From the NCBI GenBank assembly GCA_964545855.1, contig CAZJHD010000050.1, forward strand, positions 1 to 30,590: a stretch of DNA of 30,590 nucleotides, given 5' to 3'. Of the stretch, positions 24,162 to 30,590 are shown one piece after another. The notes under the pieces are model-generated. The model ran no database searches and was not told the origin of the DNA. It was given only the letters and a program-made list of their open reading frames with translations. The first letter of the stretch is position 1. Each line of letters starts with the position of its first letter. Both the position numbers and the translations under genes were made by a program. This DNA comes from CAZJHD01 sp964545855. GTDB taxonomy: Bacteria; Planctomycetota; UBA1135; JACQFD01.

Positions 24162-25721
24162 TCAAAGCGTCCCCGGCGGCGACACGGCCCAGTCGGTGCC
24201 GATCGCTCCGGTGGCGTCCATCGCGCGCGCCTCGAAACGGAGCTTCAAGTCGGGAGGGATCGGGAAGCCGTCGCACTCGATCGTGAGATCGGTGAAGGCC
24301 GGGTCGTACTCGACCTTGGTGACGTAGGGAGCGAAGAAGGCGAGCAAGTCGCCATAGCCTTCGACCTGAAGATCGAGAGCCACGAGTCCGCCCGTCGGGG
24401 AGACGAGACCATCGAGGTCGACATAGCGGAGACGGAGACCGCCTGCCGCGGTCCACGAGAGATACACCTTGGGTCCCCAAGGGACGCTCGTAGCGTCGAA
24501 GGGGTTCGAGCCGAGCCGCGTCTCGGTGCCGTTCGGCACGCCATCGCCGTCGGCGTCGCCCGAACGGTCGACGATGCTCGCGTAGAGGAAGCCGGTCGGG
24601 TCGCCGCCGGCGAGCATTCCCGCAGCGAATGCTGGCTCGAGGCGCAAGACCGAGCGGACTCCGGTGACGAGGTTCGTTCGGTTCAGGTATCGGGTTTCAG
24701 GTGCCGTGCCCGTGAAAGAGAAGAGTTCCGTGCCGGTTGGTCCGAGAGCGAATGCACCAACGCCACCAGTGCCCTGGTGATCGAGCGGGTAGACGACGAG
24801 GATCTGGCCCGTCGTCGGGTCGAGCTTGCGGATCGCGTTCCCGGCTGTGAGCGGCCACTCGTTGTACTCGACGACGTAGAGGTTTCCCGCGGCGTCGACG
24901 CGCGGCATTCCTGTTCCGCCGTTGTAGCCACCCTGCGCGGGGAAGCCGTTCGCGACCGTCGATCCCTGGATCTGGTAGAGCCAGAACTTCTGCGGCGTCG
25001 AGACGAGAGCCCAGAGAGTTCCGTCCGGCGCCGCGGCCAGGTTGTGGACGAACGTCTGCACGCCGAATTGAGGGCCCCACCCAGGAAACGTGATCGATGC
25101 GACGACTTGACCCGTCTCGGGATCGATGCGCGCCACGTAGGCGTGCGCCCACTGCGTTCCGTCGGCTCCCGTCGAGCTCCCTCCCAGGTAGACGCTGCCG
25201 TCCCGCGTGGTCGCCAAGGCGAACGGAGGAAAGCCTGCGCTGAAGAGACCCACTGCGTCCCAGCTCGCCCAACGCACCGAGCCGTCGGAGCGCAAGCAAT
25301 AGAGCGGACCCTTCGCCGACAGGGGAATCCGAGTCGCGAAGAGGACGTCGCCGTCCTTGCCCGCCGCCGAGGACAATGGGTAGTGCCCGAGGACGGGCGC
25401 CATCGACACGCCTCCGAGTCCCCAGAGAACGAGGGCCGTCGTGTAGTTGATCGGGTCGAAGGGGATCCAATACCTTCCCTGCCCGTCGAGGCTGATGGTC
25501 TGGAGGTCCGACACGTAGCTCGTCCCCGGCTGGGGCATCGGCGTGCTCGAGATCCACTGGAGCTTGCGGTCGAAACGAGCGATCCGCTGCTGGAAGGTCA
25601 CCGGGTCCTTCACCCAGACCATCACTTGGTCCTGGATCTGCGCCGAGGCGCTCGCGGCGAGGGCCGCCGCCGCCGCGAGGGCGGCGGCGGCGCGGAGGCC
25701 GCGCGAGGCGAGCGCGGCCAT
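24162..25721 (-). CDS. Secreted beta-propeller (NHL/YVTN-like) protein with a calcium-binding TSP3-like segment
   Basis: This 519-residue protein starts with a very Ala-rich signal peptide ending ASASAQ (about 28). The middle (about 40-385) has repeated strands with cores such as DGQGRYWIPFD, DGSVYLGGSS, DGTLWALVS and AGNLYVVEYN, typical of NHL or YVTN propeller blades. Residues 388-410 (GDADGDGVPNGTE, then GSNPFD) form an aspartate-rich calcium-binding loop of the thrombospondin type 3 class. The last 100 residues form a separate beta-rich domain. No enzyme motif is seen. Its ATG shares one base with the stop of the upstream FG-GAP gene (TGATG), so it is translationally coupled. This repeats the FG-GAP-then-propeller layout at 9581-13862. 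Confidence 0.76.
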   Translation of the reverse strand: MAALASRGLRAAAALAAAAALAASASAQIQDQVMVWVKDPVTFQQRIARFDRKLQWISSTPMPQPGTSYVSDLQTISLDGQGRYWIPFDPINYTTALVLWGLGGVSMAPVLGHYPLSSAAGKDGDVLFATRIPLSAKGPLYCLRSDGSVRWASWDAVGLFSAGFPPFALATTRDGSVYLGGSSTGADGTQWAHAYVARIDPETGQVVASITFPGWGPQFGVQTFVHNLAAAPDGTLWALVSTPQKFWLYQIQGSTVANGFPAQGGYNGGTGMPRVDAAGNLYVVEYNEWPLTAGNAIRKLDPTTGQILVVYPLDHQGTGGVGAFALGPTGTELFSFTGTAPETRYLNRTNLVTGVRSVLRLEPAFAAGMLAGGDPTGFLYASIVDRSGDADGDGVPNGTETRLGSNPFDATSVPWGPKVYLSWTAAGGLRLRYVDLDGLVSPTGGLVALDLQVEGYGDLLAFFAPYVTKVEYDPAFTDLTIECDGFPIPPDLKLRFEARAMDATGAIGTDWAVSPPGTL

Positions 25722-27487
25722 CACGGCGTCCCCCGGAAGGTGTAGACGCGGCCCGCCTCGCCGGAGCCGTTCACCGTCTCCTCCCGCTGGGAGACGGCGA
25801 TCTGCTGGGCCGCCTCGGAGGAGTCGTAGTGCAGCGCCGTCACGTGCCCACCGAAGTGGGTGCAGGCCTCCTTGTTGGGGCTCTCGGCGAGCCAGACGGG
25901 GCCCGGGAGAACGCCGTTCGCGTCGGGCACGAGGGGAAGCTCGTAGAGGTAGATCTTCCCGGACTGGCAGCTCCCGTGGTTGTAGCCGCCGGGCTCTCCC
26001 ACGAGCAACGTGTCCTGCGGCTCCCCTTCCGTGTAGGCCCATTTCACGATCGCCGTCGATCGACCGAAGCGTGCCCTCGGCGCGTACTCCAGGCTCGGGA
26101 ACGGCGACGGGACTTGGAAGTAGCCGTCGAGGTTCGTGTCCTTGTCGAAAGGTGAGTCCTCGAGGAGCGGCCCCGTCGTCCCCGTCGCAACGTTCTTGTA
26201 GACGAAGAGCGCCCCGAGGATCACGGGGCGTTCATTCGTCTCCACCGGAGGCACCGGCTCGCATGGCGCTGCGCACGGGTGCTCTTCGTCGACGTCCACG
26301 AACCCCTGCGTGTTCTCCGCGTAGACCGCGAGGTCGAGGATCGGCGACGCGCTCCGGAGCGAGCCCAACGTCATCGTCCAACTGAAGGCCTGGTCGGTGC
26401 CCGTGAGCGGTGAGGTGATCCGCTGGAAGTCCGCCGGCGCCGGCGTGAAGAGGTGCGACCCGCCGCCGAGCATCGTGTTGCGCCACTGTGCGATCGTGGA
26501 GCCGCGGAGGATCGTGATGCGCCCCGGCCCGCGGCTCCTCTGGGCGGCGCCGACGATCAGCTCCGCCTTCCCGTCGCCGTCGAGATCTCCGGCGACGACC
26601 GTCGATCCGAAGGACTCTCCCAGGAGCGCGTCGGCGGGAGCTCGGATGGCGATCCAGTCCGTCGGATTCGAAGCGGCCGAGAGGAAGGCCGAGTGCCCGA
26701 AGAAGACGTACGCGCGGCCCTTGCCGCTCGGCACCTCTGGAACGGGATCGGAGCCGTGCGCGCCGACGATCAGGTCGTTCGTGCCGTCGCCGTCGAGGTC
26801 GGCGATCGCGATCGAGTGGCCGAAGCTCTTCGTGGCCTCGGGATAGCACTTGCCGGGGCCGTCCTTCGGCGGAATGAGCATCACGGGCGTCGTCGGGGTT
26901 CCCGAGTTCAGATCGAAGATGGCGACGGCACCGAGGTCGGCCGCGTTGGCGTTGCACGCCGGATAGGCCGTGTCGAGGAGGAACGCTCCGAGGAAGAGCA
27001 GCTTCGACTGCGGAGAGGTCGCGGAGCCGCGCACGTCGCCGATCGCGTTGCCGAGCTGGCCGAGGTGGGCGCCCGCCTGCGGAGGGACCTGGGAATTCGA
27101 GGGCAGGAGCGACGCGGCCAAGGACGGCTGCAGCGCCGAGTTCACGTACACGAAACCTGCCCCGATGTCCGGGGCCGGAGCGGCCGTCAGGTCGTGCGTG
27201 ATCGCGGCGACGGCGAGGTCGTCCTCGTTGTCGAACAGCAGCCCCAGCTTCCCCGCCGACATCGTCCAGCCGAACTTCGCTCCCTGCTGGACCTCGCTCC
27301 CTTGTGTCGTCGACGCGACGATCGTCTTGTCGACCACGGGCGACCTCGGCTGCGGCGCCTGCGCGCCACCCTCACCGCGGACGCAGAAGACTCCGATCAG
27401 AACGGCGAGGGCGACGCCCCCCCCCTCGATGGCGGTGCATCGCCGGGACTCGGCCCGGATCACCGCCGTGCGCTGAATGCGCGTCAT
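25721..27487 (-). CDS. Secreted FG-GAP repeat protein (paralogue of 12132-13862)
   Basis: This 588-residue protein starts at ATG 27487, supported by AAGGAG a few bases upstream. An earlier start at 27547 lacks this. The signal peptide has a long charged front (MTRIQRTAVIRAESRR), a hydrophobic core and a GGAQA cleavage site. Calcium-binding FG-GAP cores include DLDGDG at 230-235 (NDLIVGAHG follows) and 301-306 (AELIVGAA follows). It aligns by eye with the other FG-GAP protein: GHSIAIADLDGDG against GHAIALGDLDGDG, YAENTQ against HGENTD, GALFVYKNV against GALYCYRNV, and ETVNGSGEAGRV against QTVNGVRRSGRV near the end. The function is likely surface binding or display. It is coupled to a downstream propeller gene and diverges from the MarR gene. 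Confidence 0.83.
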   Translation of the reverse strand: MTRIQRTAVIRAESRRCTAIEGGGVALAVLIGVFCVRGEGGAQAPQPRSPVVDKTIVASTTQGSEVQQGAKFGWTMSAGKLGLLFDNEDDLAVAAITHDLTAAPAPDIGAGFVYVNSALQPSLAASLLPSNSQVPPQAGAHLGQLGNAIGDVRGSATSPQSKLLFLGAFLLDTAYPACNANAADLGAVAIFDLNSGTPTTPVMLIPPKDGPGKCYPEATKSFGHSIAIADLDGDGTNDLIVGAHGSDPVPEVPSGKGRAYVFFGHSAFLSAASNPTDWIAIRAPADALLGESFGSTVVAGDLDGDGKAELIVGAAQRSRGPGRITILRGSTIAQWRNTMLGGGSHLFTPAPADFQRITSPLTGTDQAFSWTMTLGSLRSASPILDLAVYAENTQGFVDVDEEHPCAAPCEPVPPVETNERPVILGALFVYKNVATGTTGPLLEDSPFDKDTNLDGYFQVPSPFPSLEYAPRARFGRSTAIVKWAYTEGEPQDTLLVGEPGGYNHGSCQSGKIYLYELPLVPDANGVLPGPVWLAESPNKEACTHFGGHVTALHYDSSEAAQQIAVSQREETVNGSGEAGRVYTFRGTP

Positions 27488-27645
27488 GGGACAGCTCCTT
27501 CCGGGCGACGCCTCCGAGGAACCTCCGAGCGCGGGCCGCGGCAACAAGAGCCTCCCACCGCCGTCGAGGATCGGTCAAGTGCTCGACACGCAGGATTCCG
27601 AGCGAGGATCCGAATTCGGAGCGCGCCCGATCTCGCCGCCACCCG

Positions 27646-27667
27646 ATGCTTCACTTTGACGAAGCAT
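27646..27667 (+). promoter_or_regulatory. Operator-like dyad upstream of the MarR gene
   Basis: ATGCTTC (27646-27652) and GAAGCAT (27661-27667) form a perfect 7-bp inverted repeat with an 8-nt spacer, the size of a MarR-family operator. It lies 24-45 bp before the preferred ATG (27691) and in the divergent region with the FG-GAP gene. Autoregulation is the simplest reading. The ATG inside the left arm is in frame but has no ribosome site. Confidence 0.5.
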
Positions 27668-27690
27668 CGTCTCCCCAGGAGATTCGCGAC

Positions 27691-28173
27691 ATGAGCCGAG
27701 CGGACCTCCTCGCCATCCAGCGCGACTACCCGCAGGTGTTCTTCGCCTGCCACGTCGAGCACGTGCGCGCGACGAACAGCCCCGACGGGATCTCCTCGCG
27801 CGAGGCGATGATCCTCACGCACCTCGACGCGCGGGTGCCGGTCTCGCCGGCGCGGCTCGCGAAGCACATGGGCGTCGTGCCGAGCACGATCTCGGCGGCG
27901 CTGAAGCGGCTCGAGTCGCTCGGCTACGTGCGGGCGCAGGCGAGCGCCTCCGACCGGCGCAGCGTCGAGATCCGCCTCGCGCCGCGCGGCGAGCGCGCGA
28001 TGGAGTCGAGCTCGGTGCTCGATGCTTCGCGCCTTCGCCGCGTCCTCGCGCGTCTCACGCCCGCCGAGCGCGCCGACGCGCGTCGCGGGCTCGGCCTGCT
28101 CGCGCGCGCCGCCCGCGCGCTCATCGCCCGCGAAGCGCCCCGCCGACGCGACCGTCCGCCCACCCGCCCATGA
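27691..28173 (+). CDS. MarR-family transcriptional regulator
   Basis: This 160-residue protein has a winged helix-turn-helix domain at about 34-108. The recognition region is PARLAKHMGVVPSTISAALK, followed by RLESLGYVRAQ and the wing ASDRRSVEIRLA, the MarR DR-R-x wing signature. The C-terminal helices (about 115-150) would dimerise. ATG 27691 is preferred because AGGAG lies at 27676-27680. An in-frame ATG at 27646 would add 15 residues but has no ribosome site and lies within the dyad. The stop overlaps the next ATG as ATGA, so regulator and SRPBCC protein are coupled. Its ligand is unknown. A role in controlling its own operon is likely from the adjacent dyad. Confidence 0.88.
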   Translation: MSRADLLAIQRDYPQVFFACHVEHVRATNSPDGISSREAMILTHLDARVPVSPARLAKHMGVVPSTISAALKRLESLGYVRAQASASDRRSVEIRLAPRGERAMESSSVLDASRLRRVLARLTPAERADARRGLGLLARAARALIAREAPRRRDRPPTRP

Positions 28174-28715
28174 GACCCATGCTGAAGATCGCCCTGATCG
28201 TCCTCGCGATCCTGGTCGTCCTCGCCGCCGTCGTCTTCGTCGCCGGCGCGCTCGTCCCGCGGAAGCACAGCGCCACGCGGAGCGCGCGCTTCCGCCAGAG
28301 CCCGGAGGCGGTCTTCGCCGCGATCTCCGACTTCGCGAGCCACCCCGCGTGGCGCAAGGAGCTCACGAGCGTCGAGATCCTGCCGCCGCACGACGGCCAC
28401 CCGATGCATCGCGAAGTCTCCTCCTTCGGGCCGCTGACGCTGGAGACCATCGAACTCGACCCGCCGCGGCGGATGGTCGGCCGCATCGCCGACGAGAAGC
28501 TCCCCTTCGGCGGAACGTGGACCTACGTCGTGGAGCCCGCGCAGGGCGGCGCGCGCCTCACGATCACCGAGGACGGCGAGATCAAGACGGCGCCCTTCCG
28601 CTTCTTCGCGCGCTTCGTGTTCGGCTACACGTCGACGATGGAGAAGTACCTCGTGCAGCTCGGCGCGAAGTTCGGCGAGACGGTGAAACCGGAGGCGCCG
28701 CCGCCGGGCGGATGA
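28170..28715 (+). CDS. Membrane-anchored SRPBCC (polyketide cyclase/dehydrase-like) protein
   Basis: This 181-residue protein has one N-terminal helix (about 5-29) and then an SRPBCC/START-like domain (about 35-168). The domain opens with RFRQSPEAVFAAISDFASHP, the usual pattern for this fold, and closes with a long C-terminal helix (FRFFARFVFGYTSTMEKYL). Such domains bind hydrophobic ligands in a deep pocket. No catalytic role can be assigned. It is translationally coupled to the MarR gene, so the regulator may respond to the same ligand. It ends 25 bp before the convergent CotH gene. Confidence 0.82.
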   Translation: MRPMLKIALIVLAILVVLAAVVFVAGALVPRKHSATRSARFRQSPEAVFAAISDFASHPAWRKELTSVEILPPHDGHPMHREVSSFGPLTLETIELDPPRRMVGRIADEKLPFGGTWTYVVEPAQGGARLTITEDGEIKTAPFRFFARFVFGYTSTMEKYLVQLGAKFGETVKPEAPPPGG

Positions 28716-28722
28716 CGGAGGG

Positions 28723-28737
28723 CCGGCGCCGCGCCGG
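28723..28737. terminator. GC-rich dyad between convergent genes
   Basis: CCGGCGC, one base, GCGCCGG forms a perfect dyad centred in the 25 bp between the SRPBCC and CotH stop codons. The loop is short, so the real stem would be about five pairs. It may act as a two-way terminator, but there is no T-run. Confidence 0.35.
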
Positions 28738-28740
28738 AGC

Positions 28741-30468
28741 TCAGCGCTTCGGCGGCGGCTCCGAGGAGACCTCGACCGGGAGCGCCGCGATCTCTGGGAT
28801 CGAGAGCAAGTACGCCCGGCGCGCGTCGGCGAACTCCTTCAGGCTCGGCATGCGCCGTTGGCCGCCCTCCTCGGACGCCGATGCCGCGCCGAGCGCCTGC
28901 TGGAAGGCCGCGAAGGAAGTGAGCTTCCTCGTGTCGGCCTCCACCTCTTTCTCGAGGAGCGCCCGGTACCCATCCACGACGGGGCCGAGCTTCTTCCAGT
29001 CGAGCCAGCTCGTCGCGAGGTCGCGGACGTGCTCGAGGTAGCGCTGGCGGAGGCTCGGCACCGAGAGCAGCCGGCTCCGCAGCGGCTTCGTCGCGTCGTC
29101 GAGGCCGACGAGCGGATCGAGGTCGTAGCCCTGGGGGCCGCGCGCGACGCCGTCGGGACGTCCTTCGCCGGGAGGCGGACCGCCCTCGGGAGGACCGCCT
29201 TCCGGCGCACCGCCGCGCCGGCGGCCGCCGCCCGGGCCGCCGCGCCCTCCACCGGGGCCGCGCGACGCCGGCTGCAGCGTCTCGTTCGCGTCGTGCGGCA
29301 GCACGTGGAAGCGTCCGTGCTCGTCGAGGAAGAGGCTGTAGTCGCTGGCGCGGACCCAATAGCCGTCGTTGTTCACGAGCGCGTTGTCGACGGCGAGGAA
29401 GCGCAGCGTCTCGTCCACGTCGAGCATCGGCGCGAGCGCCGCCTCGAGTCCGTCGAGGGGCGTCTCGTCGAGCGTGCGGCAGAGCGCGATGAGGGCCTTC
29501 CAGGCCTTCGCGCCGCCGTCGGACTTCATCTCGTAGCGGCGCTCGTACTCCGCGCGATCCTCGCCGACGTACTCGAGGCCGCCGCCGCCGCGCGGGCTGC
29601 CGGGCACCTTCCAGCGCGTCCCCTTGGTGCTCCCGAAGCAGTCCTTCAGCAGCTCCCGGTCGAACTGCTGCGCGTTCACGTAGACGCCCCAGCTCTCGCC
29701 GTTCACGACGAGCTTCACGAAGTTCGCCTGGGGCGCCGCCACGTACTGCCGCGCGATCTGCAGGTAGAGCACGGTGCGCAGGAAGGAGGGATCCGTGTGC
29801 GCGTTGAGGAGATTCAGCGTGCTGTAGCCGTGGAGGCGCTGCTTCCCGTGCACCGCGTCGATCGTGAGGTTGAGGGAGCGCTTCGATCCCTCGGGCACGA
29901 ACATGAAGGACGTGGCGCCGCGGAAGCTCACGCCGACGTCCTGGAGCACCTGACCGTCGACGGTGAGCGTCGCCGGCACCTCGATGTCGGTGCGGACGAA
30001 GTCGGCGAGCTCCGCCTCCCAATCGGCTCCCTCGAAGTCGAGGAAGAGCGTGCGGAGCGTGCCCGCGTCGTAGAGGGGCGCCTCGATGGGCGCGACGCCC
30101 TCGCGCGAGACCTTCGGGCCCGGCGTCGCGGGCTCGATCCCGCGTCCGCCGCCGAATCCACCTGGGCCCCCCGGCCCGCCGGGACGGCCGGAGCCAGGTC
30201 CGCGCCCGCCCTCTCGTTCCTGCTCGCGCGCGCGATCCCGCTCCGCCTTCAGCCACGCGCGCGCCGCCTTGCGCTCGGCGGCGTCCAGCCGGCGGTCCTC
30301 GTTCGCGTCGAACTGCTTGGCGATCTTCTGCTCCGCGCGCCCCATGGGCGACGGCCCGCGCGGCGCCGCGCCCTCGGCCGGCGGCGGAGGACCGTCCTGC
30401 GCGCTCGCGATCGGCGCGAGCAGCAGCGACAGGACGGCGAGGAACGAGGCAGCGGCGAATCGATCCAT
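28741..30468 (-). CDS. Exported CotH-family kinase-like protein with EF-hand-like segment
   Basis: This 575-residue protein has a signal peptide ending ASAQ (about 24). Next come an EF-hand-like loop, FDANEDRRLDAAE (53-65), and a Gly/Pro/Arg-rich linker (about 86-112). The CotH domain spans about 130-550: SFRGATS (181-187), SKRSLNL with K197, STLNLLNAHTDPSFLR, NNDGYW (366-371) and HVLPHDANETL with D393. CotH proteins are atypical kinases that phosphorylate spore-coat or surface proteins. Many planctomycete homologues are extracellular and have this His-Asp-x-Asn-Glu form. A second low-complexity Gly/Pro insert (about 401-440) sits just after the metal-site motif. Substrate candidates nearby would be the secreted propeller proteins, but that is inference only. 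Confidence 0.88.
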   Translation of the reverse strand: MDRFAAASFLAVLSLLLAPIASAQDGPPPPAEGAAPRGPSPMGRAEQKIAKQFDANEDRRLDAAERKAARAWLKAERDRAREQEREGGRGPGSGRPGGPGGPGGFGGGRGIEPATPGPKVSREGVAPIEAPLYDAGTLRTLFLDFEGADWEAELADFVRTDIEVPATLTVDGQVLQDVGVSFRGATSFMFVPEGSKRSLNLTIDAVHGKQRLHGYSTLNLLNAHTDPSFLRTVLYLQIARQYVAAPQANFVKLVVNGESWGVYVNAQQFDRELLKDCFGSTKGTRWKVPGSPRGGGGLEYVGEDRAEYERRYEMKSDGGAKAWKALIALCRTLDETPLDGLEAALAPMLDVDETLRFLAVDNALVNNDGYWVRASDYSLFLDEHGRFHVLPHDANETLQPASRGPGGGRGGPGGGRRRGGAPEGGPPEGGPPPGEGRPDGVARGPQGYDLDPLVGLDDATKPLRSRLLSVPSLRQRYLEHVRDLATSWLDWKKLGPVVDGYRALLEKEVEADTRKLTSFAAFQQALGAASASEEGGQRRMPSLKEFADARRAYLLSIPEIAALPVEVSSEPPPKR

Positions 30469-30494
30469 GGTGGGAGGCCTGGGCGGGCCCTCGG

Positions 30495-30511
30495 TCGCCC
30501 GGAGCGGGCGA
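30495..30511. other. Hairpin in the leader of the CotH gene
   Basis: TCGCCCG, GAG, CGGGCGA forms a 7-bp stem with a 3-nt loop 27-43 bp upstream of the CotH start codon. It could affect the mRNA leader. The rest of 30469-30590 shows no clear promoter to me. Confidence 0.25.
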
Positions 30512-30590
30512 GCCGACGGGGTCCGCGGAAGAGGGCGGGAGAGGTTGTGAAGAAATCGCCGCCGCTGGCCCGAGGCCGAGCGAGAGCGAG

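Noticed and set aside
1..30590. tRNA, rRNA, CRISPR arrays, insertion sequences and prophage genes
   Set aside because: I looked for them on both strands and saw none that I could support. No transposase, integrase or phage structural motif is present.

Overview
This is a GC-rich, gene-dense bacterial window of 30,590 bases. It carries about 17 protein genes and no rRNA or tRNA that I could recognise. The gene content suggests Planctomycetota, or a close relative: large secreted beta-propeller and FG-GAP proteins, a CotH-type kinase with an EF-hand-like segment, carboxypeptidase-regulatory repeats, and an SBBP protein whose C-terminal domain I remember from planctomycete secretomes. This placement rests on family memory, not on a search.

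Region 1 (1-4325, minus strand) is a respiratory molybdoenzyme operon. A diheme cytochrome c joined to an ethylbenzene-dehydrogenase-type haem b domain (NxrC-like) lies 11 bp upstream of a Tat-exported catalytic subunit that closely resembles NxrA, the periplasmic-type nitrite oxidoreductase. nxrA runs off the window edge. A 14-bp FNR/DNR-type box (4297-4310) lies 60 bp before the operon's first start codon. A 100-N scaffold gap (4326-4425) follows, and both contig ends stop in the same inverted repeat.

Region 2 (4450-9496, minus) is a three-gene operon joined by two ATGA overlaps: an exported thioredoxin-like/TPR protein, a half-size ABC exporter, and a polytopic membrane protein with NnrS-like histidine motifs. 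Region 3 (9581-14121, minus) holds a secreted SBBP seven-repeat propeller protein preceded by an FG-GAP protein. The FG-GAP gene's signal peptide is separated from a good ribosome site and ATG by an interrupted (CT)n tract, and the frame is currently off by one CT unit. This is the most unusual structure in the window after the NXR operon.

Region 4 (14121-18082) holds RtcB RNA ligase, a divergent pair (GT-C-like membrane protein and EamA transporter), and a DUF2283 small protein. Region 5 (18310-24143) holds a secreted M14 peptidase, a divergent secreted histidine phosphatase, and a membrane-anchored carboxypeptidase-regulatory-domain protein. Region 6 (24162-27487, minus) is a second FG-GAP plus propeller cassette, paralogous in its FG-GAP member to region 3. 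Region 7 (27646-30468) holds a MarR regulator with an operator-like dyad, translationally coupled to an SRPBCC protein, and then the convergent CotH kinase gene.

Taken together, the window suggests an organism with periplasmic nitrogen-oxide respiration, in either direction, next to a heavily secreted, calcium-binding, propeller-rich surface proteome. The physical link between the NXR operon and everything to its right depends on the unresolved scaffold join.
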